Assembly: GCA_022615465.1 (NCBI GenBank)
Contig: JAKEGR010000111.1
Location: 1-10,981, forward strand
DNA: 10,981 bases
From: Planctomycetota bacterium
GTDB taxonomy: Bacteria > Planctomycetota > Planctomycetia > Pirellulales > Lacipirellulaceae
Direction of reading: 5' to 3'
The notes beneath the pieces are model-generated. The model was given only the letters and a program-made list of their open reading frames with translations. It did no database searches and was not told where the DNA came from. Within the stretch, counting starts at the first letter, position 1. Each line of letters begins with the position of its first letter. Both the position numbers and the translations under genes were made by a program. Shown one piece after another: positions 1-6,772 of this stretch.

Positions 1-47
1 ACGCGTCTCATCGTTCGCTCAGTCTTGCCGTCTTTCATGTGTAACAT
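1..47 (-). CDS. Possible 5' end of the next flagellar gene (flgH expected), cut by window edge
   Basis: Downstream of flgA on the minus strand a frame opens at ATG 47..45, with in-frame ATGs at 38..36 and 11..9, and stays open to the window edge. It reads roughly MLHMKDGKTERTMRR. In many Gram-negative flagellar clusters flgA is followed by flgH (L-ring lipoprotein) or flgI, so position suggests flgH. Too few residues are visible to show a lipoprotein signal, so identity is inferred from gene order only. The first 95 bases hold no other convincing gene. Confidence 0.25.
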   Translation of the reverse strand, partial: MLHMKDGKTERTMRR

Positions 48-95
48 TCGAATATCCAGCGTTGTTGTCCGAGCGAGATGCGCATGGCCGCATTG

Positions 96-1244
96 CTAGC
101 GCCGTGCAGCATTCCGGGTGGTTGCGGGCTGTCGAGCGAGTTCGGCGCCGTGCGAGGTGAAAACCGCAGCCTCGCCCCGGCCGACCACTCGAACGTCAAA
201 CCTGTCTCGAGTCGCCAGCGACTCGGCTTGGATCAGGTCGCCATTTGCTCCGTCTTGCCGCGCGCGGGCTGTCGTTCGCACGCGTACACCGCCTCCCTGT
301 GTCGTGACCGTAATTTCCTCGCCACGCTTTACCAGCAGCGGCGCCTTGGCATCACTCGTGGTGATCACATCACCCGGCTGAATTGACCGACTGGCTTCAA
401 GCCCAATCATCTCTTCGACCGACTTGCACGCGCCTCGGTGCTTCGAGGCAACCGACATCTGATCGGAAGAACTCAGTTCCACGTCGGCTGCCGTGATCGT
501 CGCACCACGCTCAATAGCACGGATTGCGACTACGACCGGCTCTGGTCGAGCGACCTCAGCATAGACTGGCACCTGCACTTCCCCCTCGGCAGTCGCAAAC
601 GCAACCACAAACCGTTGTTGGCCAAGCCACGGCTCCTGGCCGCCGCTACATACAAACGCAGTCGTCGCCGTCTGCACTTGGGGGAGGTGCCGTTCGGCCA
701 GGTCGAACTTGATCTGCCACGAATCGTTCTGATTCGTGCGATCGGCCAGGTAATTGGCGATTGAGTTTTCAATCTCAGCGTGCAGTCGCTGTCTCTGTTG
801 CGTATCCATGGGCATCGAAGCGTTGAGTGCTCGACCGGCTGGTCGGTTGGCCCGGCGGCTGACTTCAGCGATGATTTCCTCTTGACCTGCCGGCTCAATA
901 CCAGCCACGGGCTGCGACACGACTGCGACACGATCCCGTCCCGCAAGACGAAGCAGCCCCAACTTTTCGCCGTGGGCGGCCAGAAGATCCTGGATTTCGC
1001 GCCGCGTCACAAACCGCTGCGTGCCTGGCGCGGGGGCGGGCATCAGGACCAGCCCTGCCAGTTCGTTTGCGCGCCGGCTATCCGACGCGACGATCTCCGC
1101 CACGTCGCCCAGCCTCACCACGGACTTGTCGAGCTGTACATGATCCCGCAGAGTAATTTCCGCGGTTGGCCCTCCAACAGCCGACGCTACGAAAATCAGC
1201 AGGGCGACAATTGCCGCGGACAAGCTGTGGTTCATGTGGTTCAT
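96..1244 (-). CDS. flgA: FlgA, flagellar P-ring assembly chaperone (SAF domain)
   Basis: 382 residues. FlgA is the periplasmic chaperone that helps FlgI build the P-ring around the rod. Residues about 7-25 form a hydrophobic export signal (LSAAIVALLIFVASAVGG). The long N-terminal half contains a segment like 'LDKSVVRLGDVAEI' (about 38-51). The C-terminal SAF/ChapFlgA domain spans about 235-368, with 'AIRAIERGATITAADV', 'IGLEASRSIQPGDVIT' and 'VKRGEEITVTTQGGGVRVRT' visible. The frame is open upstream to a TTG at 1349, inside flgG. ATG 1244 was chosen because it lies 28 bases after the flgG stop and puts the signal peptide at the N-terminus; ATG 1235 (second Met of MNHMNH) is an equal alternative. 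No clear Shine-Dalgarno is seen, so expression may be coupled to flgG. It is longer than the enterobacterial protein (about 220 residues), but long two-part FlgA proteins are common outside enterobacteria. Confidence 0.9.
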   Translation of the reverse strand: MNHMNHSLSAAIVALLIFVASAVGGPTAEITLRDHVQLDKSVVRLGDVAEIVASDSRRANELAGLVLMPAPAPGTQRFVTRREIQDLLAAHGEKLGLLRLAGRDRVAVVSQPVAGIEPAGQEEIIAEVSRRANRPAGRALNASMPMDTQQRQRLHAEIENSIANYLADRTNQNDSWQIKFDLAERHLPQVQTATTAFVCSGGQEPWLGQQRFVVAFATAEGEVQVPVYAEVARPEPVVVAIRAIERGATITAADVELSSSDQMSVASKHRGACKSVEEMIGLEASRSIQPGDVITTSDAKAPLLVKRGEEITVTTQGGGVRVRTTARARQDGANGDLIQAESLATRDRFDVRVVGRGEAAVFTSHGAELARQPATTRNAARR

Positions 1245-1272
1245 GGTTTGAGGCGCTGGAAGAAGTGACCCA

Positions 1273-2079
1273 TTAGCCGAGTCGCCGCAGGTTGGCCACG
1301 ATCTGCATGATCTGGTCGCCCGCTTGGACCACTTGCGAGTTAAGTTCAAACGCTCGTTGCGTTGTGATGAGGTCGATCAATTCGTTCACTGGTTCCACGT
1401 TCGAGGCCTCAAGGAATCCCTGGCGAATGCTGCCGAAGCCGGTCTTTCCAGGGTCACCCACTTGGGCTTCCCCCGACGCATCGGTTCGTTTGTAGAGGTT
1501 GTCGCCGAGCTTAATCAGTCCATCCGGGTTAACAAATTTCGCCAGTTGAATCGTCCCGAGGGTTTGCAAAGTCGGCGAATCCTGCGTGCTGTATTGTACC
1601 TGGCCATCGGCAGTAACGACGACGTTTGTGGCTTCGGGCGGAATCGCAAGGTTTGGCTCGAGCAGGTAGCCGTTGTTTGCTGAACCGAGGACAATTTGCT
1701 GGTCAGCGTTCAGGCCGAAGTTGCCGGCGCGCGTATAGAGAAAGTCGCCGTTGGGATCCTGCACTTGGAAGAATCCGTCGCCCTCGATCGCAAAATCAAG
1801 CTGGTTATTCGTTGTTTCGAATGCGCCCTGTTCGTGGTCCGACTGCGTGCTGGAAACCCGCGAGCCGAGTCCAACCTCGATACCGGTCGACGTGCGATTG
1901 CCGTCAGCATCCTCCGCGCCTGGCAGGCGATACTGGCGGTAGAAAATATCCTCGAAGTTCGCCCTATCTTTCTTGAAGCCAGTCGTATTGATGTTCGCCA
2001 TGTTGTTGGCGATCACATCCAGCTTCGTTTCCAGGGCTTGCATGCCGGTGGCAGCGGTGTAGAGGGTTTGTACGGTCAT
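1273..2079 (-). CDS. flgG: FlgG, flagellar distal rod protein
   Basis: 268 residues, close to the 260 of E. coli FlgG. FlgG forms the distal rod that passes through the P- and L-rings. The N-terminal rod motif is clear (residues 5-44: 'LYTAATGMQALETKLDVIAN', then NMANINTTGFKKDRANFEDI). The FlgG-specific stretch follows (about 45-72, FYRQYRLPGAEDADG... GIEVGLG), which distinguishes FlgG from FlgF and hook proteins. The central D1 motif is 'FAIEGDGFFQV' (96-106) with YTRAGNFGLNADG-like sequence after it. The C-terminal motif is 'QGFLEASNVEPVNELIDLIT' (220-239) followed by TQRAFELNSQVVQAGDQIMQ. A GAGG element (2090-2093) sits 10 bases before the ATG. It lies 59 bases after the flgF stop and is presumably co-transcribed with flgF and flgA. 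Confidence 0.95.
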   Translation of the reverse strand: MTVQTLYTAATGMQALETKLDVIANNMANINTTGFKKDRANFEDIFYRQYRLPGAEDADGNRTSTGIEVGLGSRVSSTQSDHEQGAFETTNNQLDFAIEGDGFFQVQDPNGDFLYTRAGNFGLNADQQIVLGSANNGYLLEPNLAIPPEATNVVVTADGQVQYSTQDSPTLQTLGTIQLAKFVNPDGLIKLGDNLYKRTDASGEAQVGDPGKTGFGSIRQGFLEASNVEPVNELIDLITTQRAFELNSQVVQAGDQIMQIVANLRRLG

Positions 2080-2138
2080 GGGTTTCGCGCCTCGTCAGTT
2101 TAGAACAAGCTCGAATAGATTAGTGAAATGATCTGCAG

Positions 2139-2894
2139 CTAACTCCGCAGCACGCGGCTAAGGAGCGAGCCGATCATCGTGTCCTGATTCTGGATCATCC
2201 GCGTGTTGGCCTCGAACGCGCGAGTCGTTTCAATCATTGCCATCATCTGCCGCACGGGGTTGGCGCCAGACTTTTCCAGGTACCCCTGGCGAACCTCGCG
2301 CTCCGCAAGAGGAACGGCTTCCACCGGCCCCAGCGAGCGGAACATGTTCTGGCCGACCTTTACCAGGTCCCCCATCGACTGGGGCCGCGACATGCCGAAG
2401 GCGTACGTTGTGCCGCTCTGAGTGATGAATCCATCGGTTGAAACATTCCAGGGTTGGTCCGGCGCGAGCGCGATTTCCCGGCCCGACTGGTCCAGCACCG
2501 GACGATGCCCGTTCTGTGTAACCAGCTTGCCTTCGGTATTCAGGGCGAAATTGCCCGCGCGGCTCAGATACGTCTGCCCATCGTCGCCGCGAATATGAAA
2601 GAATCCCTCGCCGTTGATCGCAAAATCGGAATCGTTGCCGGTGCGTTGGAATTGGCCGATCGAGTGATCGGTTTCGACGTCGATCACCTTGACGCCACCG
2701 CCGATATCGTTGATCGACTGGCTCTGTGGTTGATCGAAACCGCGCTGAATTGCTTCCGTGAAGCGAGCTTGAAACGTCGGCACATCTTGTTTGAAGCCGG
2801 CCGTGTCGACATTCGCCAGATTGTTGGCGATTACTTCCAGCCGTTGAGATTGCGCGGCGGCCCCTTCGGCCGAGATGTACATTCCGTAGGGCAT
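2139..2894 (-). CDS. flgF: FlgF, flagellar proximal rod protein
   Basis: 251 residues, the same length as E. coli FlgF. FlgF is a proximal rod component exported by the flagellar type III system, so no Sec signal is expected and none is seen. The N-terminal rod motif is present ('VIANNLANVDTAGFKQD', 21-37), then the central 'DFAINGEGFFHIRG' (90-103) with YLSRAGNFALNTEGKLV, and the C-terminal 'VRQGYLEKSGANPVRQMMAM' (201-220) with IETTRAFEANTRMIQNQD. The FlgG-specific linker seen in the downstream gene is absent, and it is first in the cluster; both favour FlgF over a second FlgG. The ATG at 2894 matches the family start. There is no good Shine-Dalgarno. A sigma-54-type promoter lies at 2941-2960, so it is probably the first gene of the transcript. 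Confidence 0.85.
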   Translation of the reverse strand: MPYGMYISAEGAAAQSQRLEVIANNLANVDTAGFKQDVPTFQARFTEAIQRGFDQPQSQSINDIGGGVKVIDVETDHSIGQFQRTGNDSDFAINGEGFFHIRGDDGQTYLSRAGNFALNTEGKLVTQNGHRPVLDQSGREIALAPDQPWNVSTDGFITQSGTTYAFGMSRPQSMGDLVKVGQNMFRSLGPVEAVPLAEREVRQGYLEKSGANPVRQMMAMIETTRAFEANTRMIQNQDTMIGSLLSRVLRS

Positions 2895-2940
2895 GGCAGC
2901 AGCAGATCGCAGGTGCGCCCCCCTGCGTTCGACTGCTCGT

Positions 2941-2960
2941 TATGCAACCAGCGTGCCGAA
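2941..2960 (-). promoter_or_regulatory. Sigma-54 (RpoN) -24/-12 promoter for flgF-flgG-flgA
   Basis: On the minus strand the sequence TCGGCACGCTGGTTGCAT matches the RpoN consensus YTGGCACG-N4-TTGCW at all positions but one (C for T before the -24 GG). The invariant GG is at 2957-2956 and the invariant GC at 2945-2944, separated by exactly 10 bases. Transcription would begin near 2932, leaving a leader of about 38 bases before the flgF ATG. Rod genes are RpoN-controlled in several other flagellated bacteria; that this applies here is inference. Confidence 0.75.
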
Positions 2961-3068
2961 GACAACGCGCCTAGTGCTTGCACGATCGCAAACAACTGGG
3001 AAATGAGTAGTTCAATCGTGCCGACTGCAACTGGGGAATACCTGCCAGCATGTGCGCCCGCAACCCTG

Positions 3069-3104
3069 TCGGCAGAAGATGCCGAACGATCGGTTGTGCA
3101 ACCG
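3069..3104. promoter_or_regulatory. Two inverted repeats upstream of the sigma-54 promoter, possible activator sites
   Basis: TCGGCA-N5-TGCCGA (3069-3085) and CGGTTG-TG-CAACCG (3091-3104) are perfect 6-bp inverted repeats set 5 bases apart. Their centres lie about 145 and 165 bases upstream of the predicted flgF transcription start, a usual distance for enhancer-binding protein sites at RpoN promoters. No T-run follows on either strand, so a simple terminator is less likely. Short repeats like these can also occur by chance. Confidence 0.35.
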
Positions 3105-3184
3105 GCAACACATGCCGGATGGCAGCAAGACCCGTTCCGGCGTGTGTGCGGGCCTGGCCGTTGCGATCGCCGCCACCAGAAGAG

Positions 3185-3580
3185 CTAACCATATCCAAGT
3201 TCGCGTAACTCGCTTTCCGTCAATCCGTGGTGATGGCCATACTCATGCAGAATGGTGATGCGAATCTGCTTGCGCAGTTCTTGAAGATCAATTCGCCCTG
3301 CCGGCAACCGTGCCTGACTGAGGATGCCAAGGCGGTAGATGGTGACTACGTCCGACGGTACACCCCAATGGTCAATGCTCCGATCGGTAATCGGGATTCC
3401 CGTGTACAGGCCACACAAGTCGCTGCGATGCCGCACCCTGGTTTTCCGCATGATGTATCGTGATGGATAGTCTTCGACCACTAACGGCACTTTATCCACC
3501 AGGTCTTTCAACTGCGGCGGAAGCTCGGCCATCGCTTGTTCAAGCTGCTGATCGAATAGCTCACGCAATTCGGGCTTCAT
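3185..3580 (-). CDS. Zincin-like metallopeptidase (PF06262/COG3824-type)
   Basis: 131 residues, typical for this small single-domain family. The zinc site is explicit: 'HEYGHHHGL' (112-120), an HExxH with two further His, followed by the family ending 'ESELRELGYG'. The family signature 'GLYTGIPITDRSI' (57-69) and the VVTIYRLGI strand (78-86) also fit. The substrate is unknown, and many members are annotated only as possible zinc metallopeptidases. There is no signal peptide, so it is likely cytoplasmic. The frame runs up to a TTG at 3619 inside hemC. ATG 3580 was preferred because GAAGGA lies 4 bases before it and it starts 16 bases after the hemC stop. It is the last gene of the DUF502-hemC unit; no functional link to haem synthesis is evident. 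Confidence 0.85.
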   Translation of the reverse strand: MKPELRELFDQQLEQAMAELPPQLKDLVDKVPLVVEDYPSRYIMRKTRVRHRSDLCGLYTGIPITDRSIDHWGVPSDVVTIYRLGILSQARLPAGRIDLQELRKQIRITILHEYGHHHGLTESELRELGYG

Positions 3581-3584
3581 CGGA

Positions 3585-3590
3585 TCCTTC
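3585..3590 (-). promoter_or_regulatory. Ribosome binding site of the zincin gene (decides start)
   Basis: Minus-strand GAAGGA, 4 bases before ATG 3580. It supports this start over the in-frame TTG at 3619, which would overlap hemC by 23 bases. Confidence 0.6.
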
Positions 3591-3596
3591 AATTGG

Positions 3597-4544
3597 TCAA
3601 GCGGTGCGAGCGGCTGCAATCAGTTGGGCTGCGCCGCGTGACAGCAGTGCATCCGCCACGCGCCGACCAAGGGTTTCCGCCTCGGCTGCTGGCGCGACCT
3701 CGATCTCCTTAATGCGATGAGAGCCGTCGACACTCAGCACCACGGCGGATAAACAGAGATGACTGCCTTCGATCCGGCCCCAGGCTCCCACGGGCGCAAG
3801 GCAGCCACCACGCAATTGCGCCAGCAAGGCCCGTTCGGCCAGTACGGCTGCCCGCGTTGCCGGGTCATCGATTGGATTCAGCGCGGTGGCGGTGGCTCGA
3901 TCGTCGGCGCGGCATTCGATCGCCAGCGCCCCCTGTCCCACGGCCGACAGCATCACTTCAGGAGACAACACTTCGGATATGCGGCCAGCCAACCCCAGGC
4001 GACGCAAACCTGCCTCGGCAAGCACGATCGCGTCAAACTGCCCTTCATCGAGCTTGCGCAGTCGTGTGTCGACATTGCCGCGAATTTCCTCCACGAGGAG
4101 ATCGCGTCGAACATGGCGTAGTTGTGCCTGTCGCCGCAGGCTCCCCGTGCCGACTCGCGACCCGCGCGGCAAGTCAGCAAGCGACTGCGCCAGGTTCGAC
4201 ACGAGCACGTCGGCCGGGCTTTCTCGTGCGGGCACCGCGGCCAGTACGAGGCCTTCAGTCACTTCCGTCGGCAAATCCTTGAGGCTGTGGACGGCAAGAT
4301 CAACAGCGCCTTCCACGAGCGCCCGCTGGACCTCTTTCGTGAAGACCCCCACCGTGCCGAGGCTGCCAATGGCTGCTGAATCCTCCGTATCGCCGCGAGT
4401 GCTGATCTCGATCACGTCAACGGCATGTCCAAGCTGACGAAGTTGCCCGGCAACCCAATCGGCCTGCCATCGGGCCAGCTTGCTGCCGCGCGTACCCAAT
4501 CGCAGCGTCCGTGGTGGTATCAATGAAGGCAAGGAATCAGTCAT
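3597..4544 (-). CDS. hemC: Porphobilinogen deaminase (hydroxymethylbilane synthase)
   Basis: 315 residues, matching the family (E. coli 313). It condenses four porphobilinogen molecules into hydroxymethylbilane in tetrapyrrole (haem) synthesis, in the cytoplasm. Visible motifs: 'LRLGTRGSKLARWQ' (14-27), 'DLAVHSLKDLPTEV' (82-95) with the catalytic Asp at 90 (E. coli D84 equivalent), 'VGTGSLRRQAQL' (131-142), 'IRGNVDTRLRKLD' (154-166), 'LSAVGQGALAIECR' (199-212), and 'LRGGCLAPVGAW' (244-255), where Cys248 carries the dipyrromethane cofactor. All key residues are intact. The start ATG overlaps the stop of the upstream DUF502 gene by 8 bases (ATGACTGA), indicating translational coupling, and GGAAG lies just upstream. 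No other hem gene is in the window. Confidence 0.97.
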   Translation of the reverse strand: MTDSLPSLIPPRTLRLGTRGSKLARWQADWVAGQLRQLGHAVDVIEISTRGDTEDSAAIGSLGTVGVFTKEVQRALVEGAVDLAVHSLKDLPTEVTEGLVLAAVPARESPADVLVSNLAQSLADLPRGSRVGTGSLRRQAQLRHVRRDLLVEEIRGNVDTRLRKLDEGQFDAIVLAEAGLRRLGLAGRISEVLSPEVMLSAVGQGALAIECRADDRATATALNPIDDPATRAAVLAERALLAQLRGGCLAPVGAWGRIEGSHLCLSAVVLSVDGSHRIKEIEVAPAAEAETLGRRVADALLSRGAAQLIAAARTA

Positions 4545-5487
4545 CGTCTTCCGTCGTGGCCGTTAGCATCAACGGCCGATCTGCTGGCCGGGTCTCCGTA
4601 TCAGCGACTGCAACGTCCGCTGGTGGCGGCGGTATCACCACGCCACAGCTCACCATGAACTGAATCGCCTGATCAACCGTGAGGCTTAGATCAATTACCT
4701 CGCTCTTCTTTACCGTCAGCGCGAAACCGGTAAACGGCATCGGCGAGGTCGGAACAAACACGGTTAGCATTGGCTCCTTGGTCACACCACAAATTTCCCA
4801 CATACCGTCCCCCGTGGCAAAAGCCACCGTCCAGATTCCCTTGCGGGGATACTCAATGGCCACGACGCGGGTGTACTGAATATCTGGCTCGGTAATGAAG
4901 AAGTCGGTAACCTGCTTGACTGAGGAATAGACGTTTCGCACCAAGGGCACACGATTAATCAGACGTTCCAGTTGGCTCCAAAAAAACCGTCCAGCCCCTG
5001 CAGCGAGAAACTTGCCAAGCAAGTACAGCACCAGCAGGAATACGCACAAGAAAAAAGGGACTACAAACCGCCGAGGCAGCCATCGATGGTCGACATACCA
5101 GGTGTAAATGCCCTTTGCCGTGTCCGGCATCGGATTCTTGCCCACGCTTCCTTCGACGAAGCGATATACGTGCTCCGGCACGTAACGGCCATCATCGGTC
5201 CGCTGAAACTTCTGATCATCTGTCGTCGCAACGGTGGTCTGGTTTGGCGGAGCGTTGAATTCATGACTGGAGCGAATGTCGGCAAACTTTTCAACCATGA
5301 CCCAGCGGATCGACCGCTCCAGCGGCTCGAGCAGATGAACCACCACGGTATTGCCGACCCAGAAGAAAATAACGATCGTCAACAGCGGCGGCAGCAAGAC
5401 CGCCAGGCCGTGCAGCACGGCGCGACGAAACGGCCCGAGCGACCGCCTCGGCCTTGGTAAATCACCGCTGGAAAGTGTTGGAGTCAT
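4537..5487 (-). CDS. DUF502 family inner-membrane protein, enlarged form
   Basis: 316 residues, against about 200 for most DUF502 (PF04367) proteins. The function is unknown. Two membrane segments are visible (about 24-50 and 141-165). After the second, the conserved core appears: 'RVPLVRNVYSSVKQVTDFF' (179-197), 'WTVAFATGDG' (219-228), 'LTVFVPTSPMPFTGFALTV' (241-259). The extra length comes from an insertion of about 80 polar residues between the two helices (about 60-140, including GKNPMPDTAKGIYTWYVDHR) and a Pro-rich acidic tail ending in EDDD. With the basic N-terminus (RPRRS, FRR) inside, the insert would face the periplasm and the core would be cytoplasmic; that topology is inferred. 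ATG 5487 is preceded by purine-rich GGGGATAGAG. The stop overlaps the hemC start by 8 bases. Confidence 0.85.
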   Translation of the reverse strand: MTPTLSSGDLPRPRRSLGPFRRAVLHGLAVLLPPLLTIVIFFWVGNTVVVHLLEPLERSIRWVMVEKFADIRSSHEFNAPPNQTTVATTDDQKFQRTDDGRYVPEHVYRFVEGSVGKNPMPDTAKGIYTWYVDHRWLPRRFVVPFFLCVFLLVLYLLGKFLAAGAGRFFWSQLERLINRVPLVRNVYSSVKQVTDFFITEPDIQYTRVVAIEYPRKGIWTVAFATGDGMWEICGVTKEPMLTVFVPTSPMPFTGFALTVKKSEVIDLSLTVDQAIQFMVSCGVVIPPPPADVAVADTETRPADRPLMLTATTEDDD

Positions 5488-5535
5488 ATCGACGTTTCTC
5501 TATCCCCGCCTGGAAGCCTGCACCGAGATTCGCAA

Positions 5536-5547
5536 TGCCATTTGGCA
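5536..5547. repeat. Short inverted repeat next to the long hairpin
   Basis: TGCCA-TT-TGGCA, perfect 5-bp arms, two bases to the left of the long inverted repeat at 5550-5572 and about 50 bases before the DUF502 start. It may be an operator or chance; on its own it is weak. Confidence 0.3.
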
Positions 5548-5549
5548 AG

Positions 5550-5572
5550 CTTCCCGCAATCATTGCGGGAAG
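5550..5572 (-). terminator. Perfect 11-bp inverted repeat between comF and DUF502, possible terminator or attenuator
   Basis: Arms CTTCCCGCAAT and ATTGCGGGAAG are exact reverse complements around a single C (a practical loop of 3). The hairpin would form 75 bases after the comF stop and 62 bases before the DUF502 ATG. No T-run follows on either strand, so an intrinsic terminator of the classical type is not shown. It could instead be a processing or attenuation structure, or a protein binding site. The repeat itself is certain; the role is not. Confidence 0.45.
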
Positions 5573-5646
5573 AGGCGAGCCAGCCAGGCTTTGCCCTTCC
5601 AAAATCGGTCCTTTCCGAACTCGCGATGAATAACATCCCATGCTTT

Positions 5647-6447
5647 CTAATGCGATACCGACCGTGCAACGACAATGACCGATACACGTTCGGCCCCCGC
5701 CTGCTTGAGGGCACGGGCTGCTTCGCTGCAGGTTGCGCCTGTCGTAAGAATGTCATCGACCAGCACGACATGGGCCTTCCGTAAATGATAGCCCCTTCGA
5801 ACGGAAAAAACGCGGCGGACGTTCGCCCAGCGCTGCGGCGGCGTTAAACTGAATTGCGGCGGAGTGTTGCGGCGACGACGCAGCAATCGTCCAGCAAGTG
5901 GCACGCGTAGCCGGGCAGCCAATACCTCCGCCAGAATTGCGGCTGAATTCGTCCCGTGGGCCATCCGACGCCGCCAATGCATCGGGATCGGCGTCACCAC
6001 ATCGGCCGGGCGTTCGCGCAGTCGATCACCATGCCTCGCCCACAACAATTTACCGATCGATAATGACAAGCGATTGCCAGCCGCGGGCTTCATCTTGAGC
6101 AGCAACTCGCGTAACCGGCCAGTGTAAGCACCTGTAGCCGTCACTTCGTCAAACCAGAACTTCTGTCCGCGGCAACAAAAACACCCGTCCCCAGGCAGTG
6201 GAATACCCTCGGCGACAGGCGCGCCACAGCGTTTGCAAATTGAGCTTGTGAAAAATGTCATCTCACCGAGACACGACTCGCAGATCGATACGTGATCATC
6301 ATCTTGGTCATGCTCGGGCATTTCGACGCCGCAACTGGCGCACGTCGATGGGAACACCAGCTTCAGCGACGTCTGTTGCAACGTGCATAACCCATGCATC
6401 AAACCTGCTCGTAGAGATCCAATTGTCTCTCCGCACATCCGCTGCAT
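5647..6447 (-). CDS. ComF family protein (zinc finger plus phosphoribosyltransferase-like domain)
   Basis: 266 residues from the chosen start, usual for ComF/GntX-like proteins (about 230-260). In naturally transformable bacteria ComF is needed for DNA uptake, acting at the cytoplasmic side. In most other genomes the role is unproven. Cys pairs lie at about 36/39, 56/59, 71/74 and 89/91-92, a zinc-binding N-terminus. Then come 'FDEVTATGAYTGRLRELLLK', 'VVTPIPMHWRR', the 'PQFSLTPPQRWANVRRVF' helix, and the PRPP loop 'VVLVDDILTTGAT' (227-239). The open frame extends upstream to 6744, but that extension has no family resemblance. ATG 6447 was chosen because AGGA lies 5 bases before it; ATGs at 6495, 6438 and 6399 are alternatives. 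It is divergent from lptF and first of the minus-strand run leading to DUF502-hemC. Confidence 0.88.
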   Translation of the reverse strand: MQRMCGETIGSLRAGLMHGLCTLQQTSLKLVFPSTCASCGVEMPEHDQDDDHVSICESCLGEMTFFTSSICKRCGAPVAEGIPLPGDGCFCCRGQKFWFDEVTATGAYTGRLRELLLKMKPAAGNRLSLSIGKLLWARHGDRLRERPADVVTPIPMHWRRRMAHGTNSAAILAEVLAARLRVPLAGRLLRRRRNTPPQFSLTPPQRWANVRRVFSVRRGYHLRKAHVVLVDDILTTGATCSEAARALKQAGAERVSVIVVARSVSH

Positions 6448-6452
6448 CCGTG

Positions 6453-6456
6453 TCCT
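6453..6456 (-). promoter_or_regulatory. Ribosome binding site of comF (decides start)
   Basis: Minus-strand AGGA, 5 bases before ATG 6447. The other in-frame ATGs (6495, 6438, 6399) have weaker upstream purine runs. Confidence 0.5.
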
Positions 6457-6701
6457 GCTCGACCACTGCTCGTTGCTACTCAACTTGCGTGTCATGGGTG
6501 AATGCCCGCCCAACCGACGAAACCACTGGAGGCCATCCGAAAAGCATCGGGGACGCCCCCACGCTCCAAAATGCTCGAAGCCATGAGTACGAGGCAAGGA
6601 TGCTAGCAATATCGTGATTCTAACGGGCACCGGCAGTTGTCGGGAATACCTGTCCAGCCCGTATTGCCGATCACAATCCGACTCATGCCAAAATGTCCCT
6701 C

Positions 6702-6729
6702 TTGACCCACCAAAACAGCCTGCAATACT
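6702..6729 (+). promoter_or_regulatory. Candidate sigma-70-type promoter of lptF
   Basis: TTGACC (6702-6707) and AATACT (6724-6729) are 16 bases apart. Transcription would start near 6736, giving a leader of about 37 bases before ATG 6773. The -10 match is partial (4 of 6), so this is tentative. Confidence 0.35.
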
Positions 6730-6772
6730 CTCCCGGCCTGCCACACCGGCTTTGGAACACGGGGTCTACTCC

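Larger units (their letters stand above)
6448..6772. other. Divergent intergenic region between comF and lptF
   Basis: About 325 bases with no supported gene. Frames on both strands are open through parts of it but show no family motifs and begin with GTG or other poor starts. It should hold the promoters for both flanking genes; only one on the plus strand is moderately convincing (6702-6729). A minus-strand GGGG-CGT-CCCC mini-hairpin (6549-6559), flanked by AGCAT/ATGCT, is weak. Confidence 0.6.

Noticed and set aside
2971..3198. Possible small minus-strand gene of 75 codons between the zincin gene and flgF
   Set aside because: It begins with TTG inside the zincin gene, shows no recognisable motifs, and covers the inverted repeats. 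It is better explained as regulatory DNA.
6543..6575. Terminator-like structure on the minus strand upstream of comF (GGGG/CCCC with flanking AGCAT/ATGCT)
   Set aside because: The inner stem is only 4 bp and the outer arms are asymmetric, and there is no upstream gene on that strand for it to terminate.
3035..6658. Shared word GGGAATACCTG near 3035 and 6643
   Set aside because: An 11-base match occurring twice in 11 kb is expected by chance.
6448..6744. N-terminal extension of ComF by 99 codons
   Set aside because: The extension has no ComF features and would make the protein far longer than the family. ATG 6447 has a good ribosome site.
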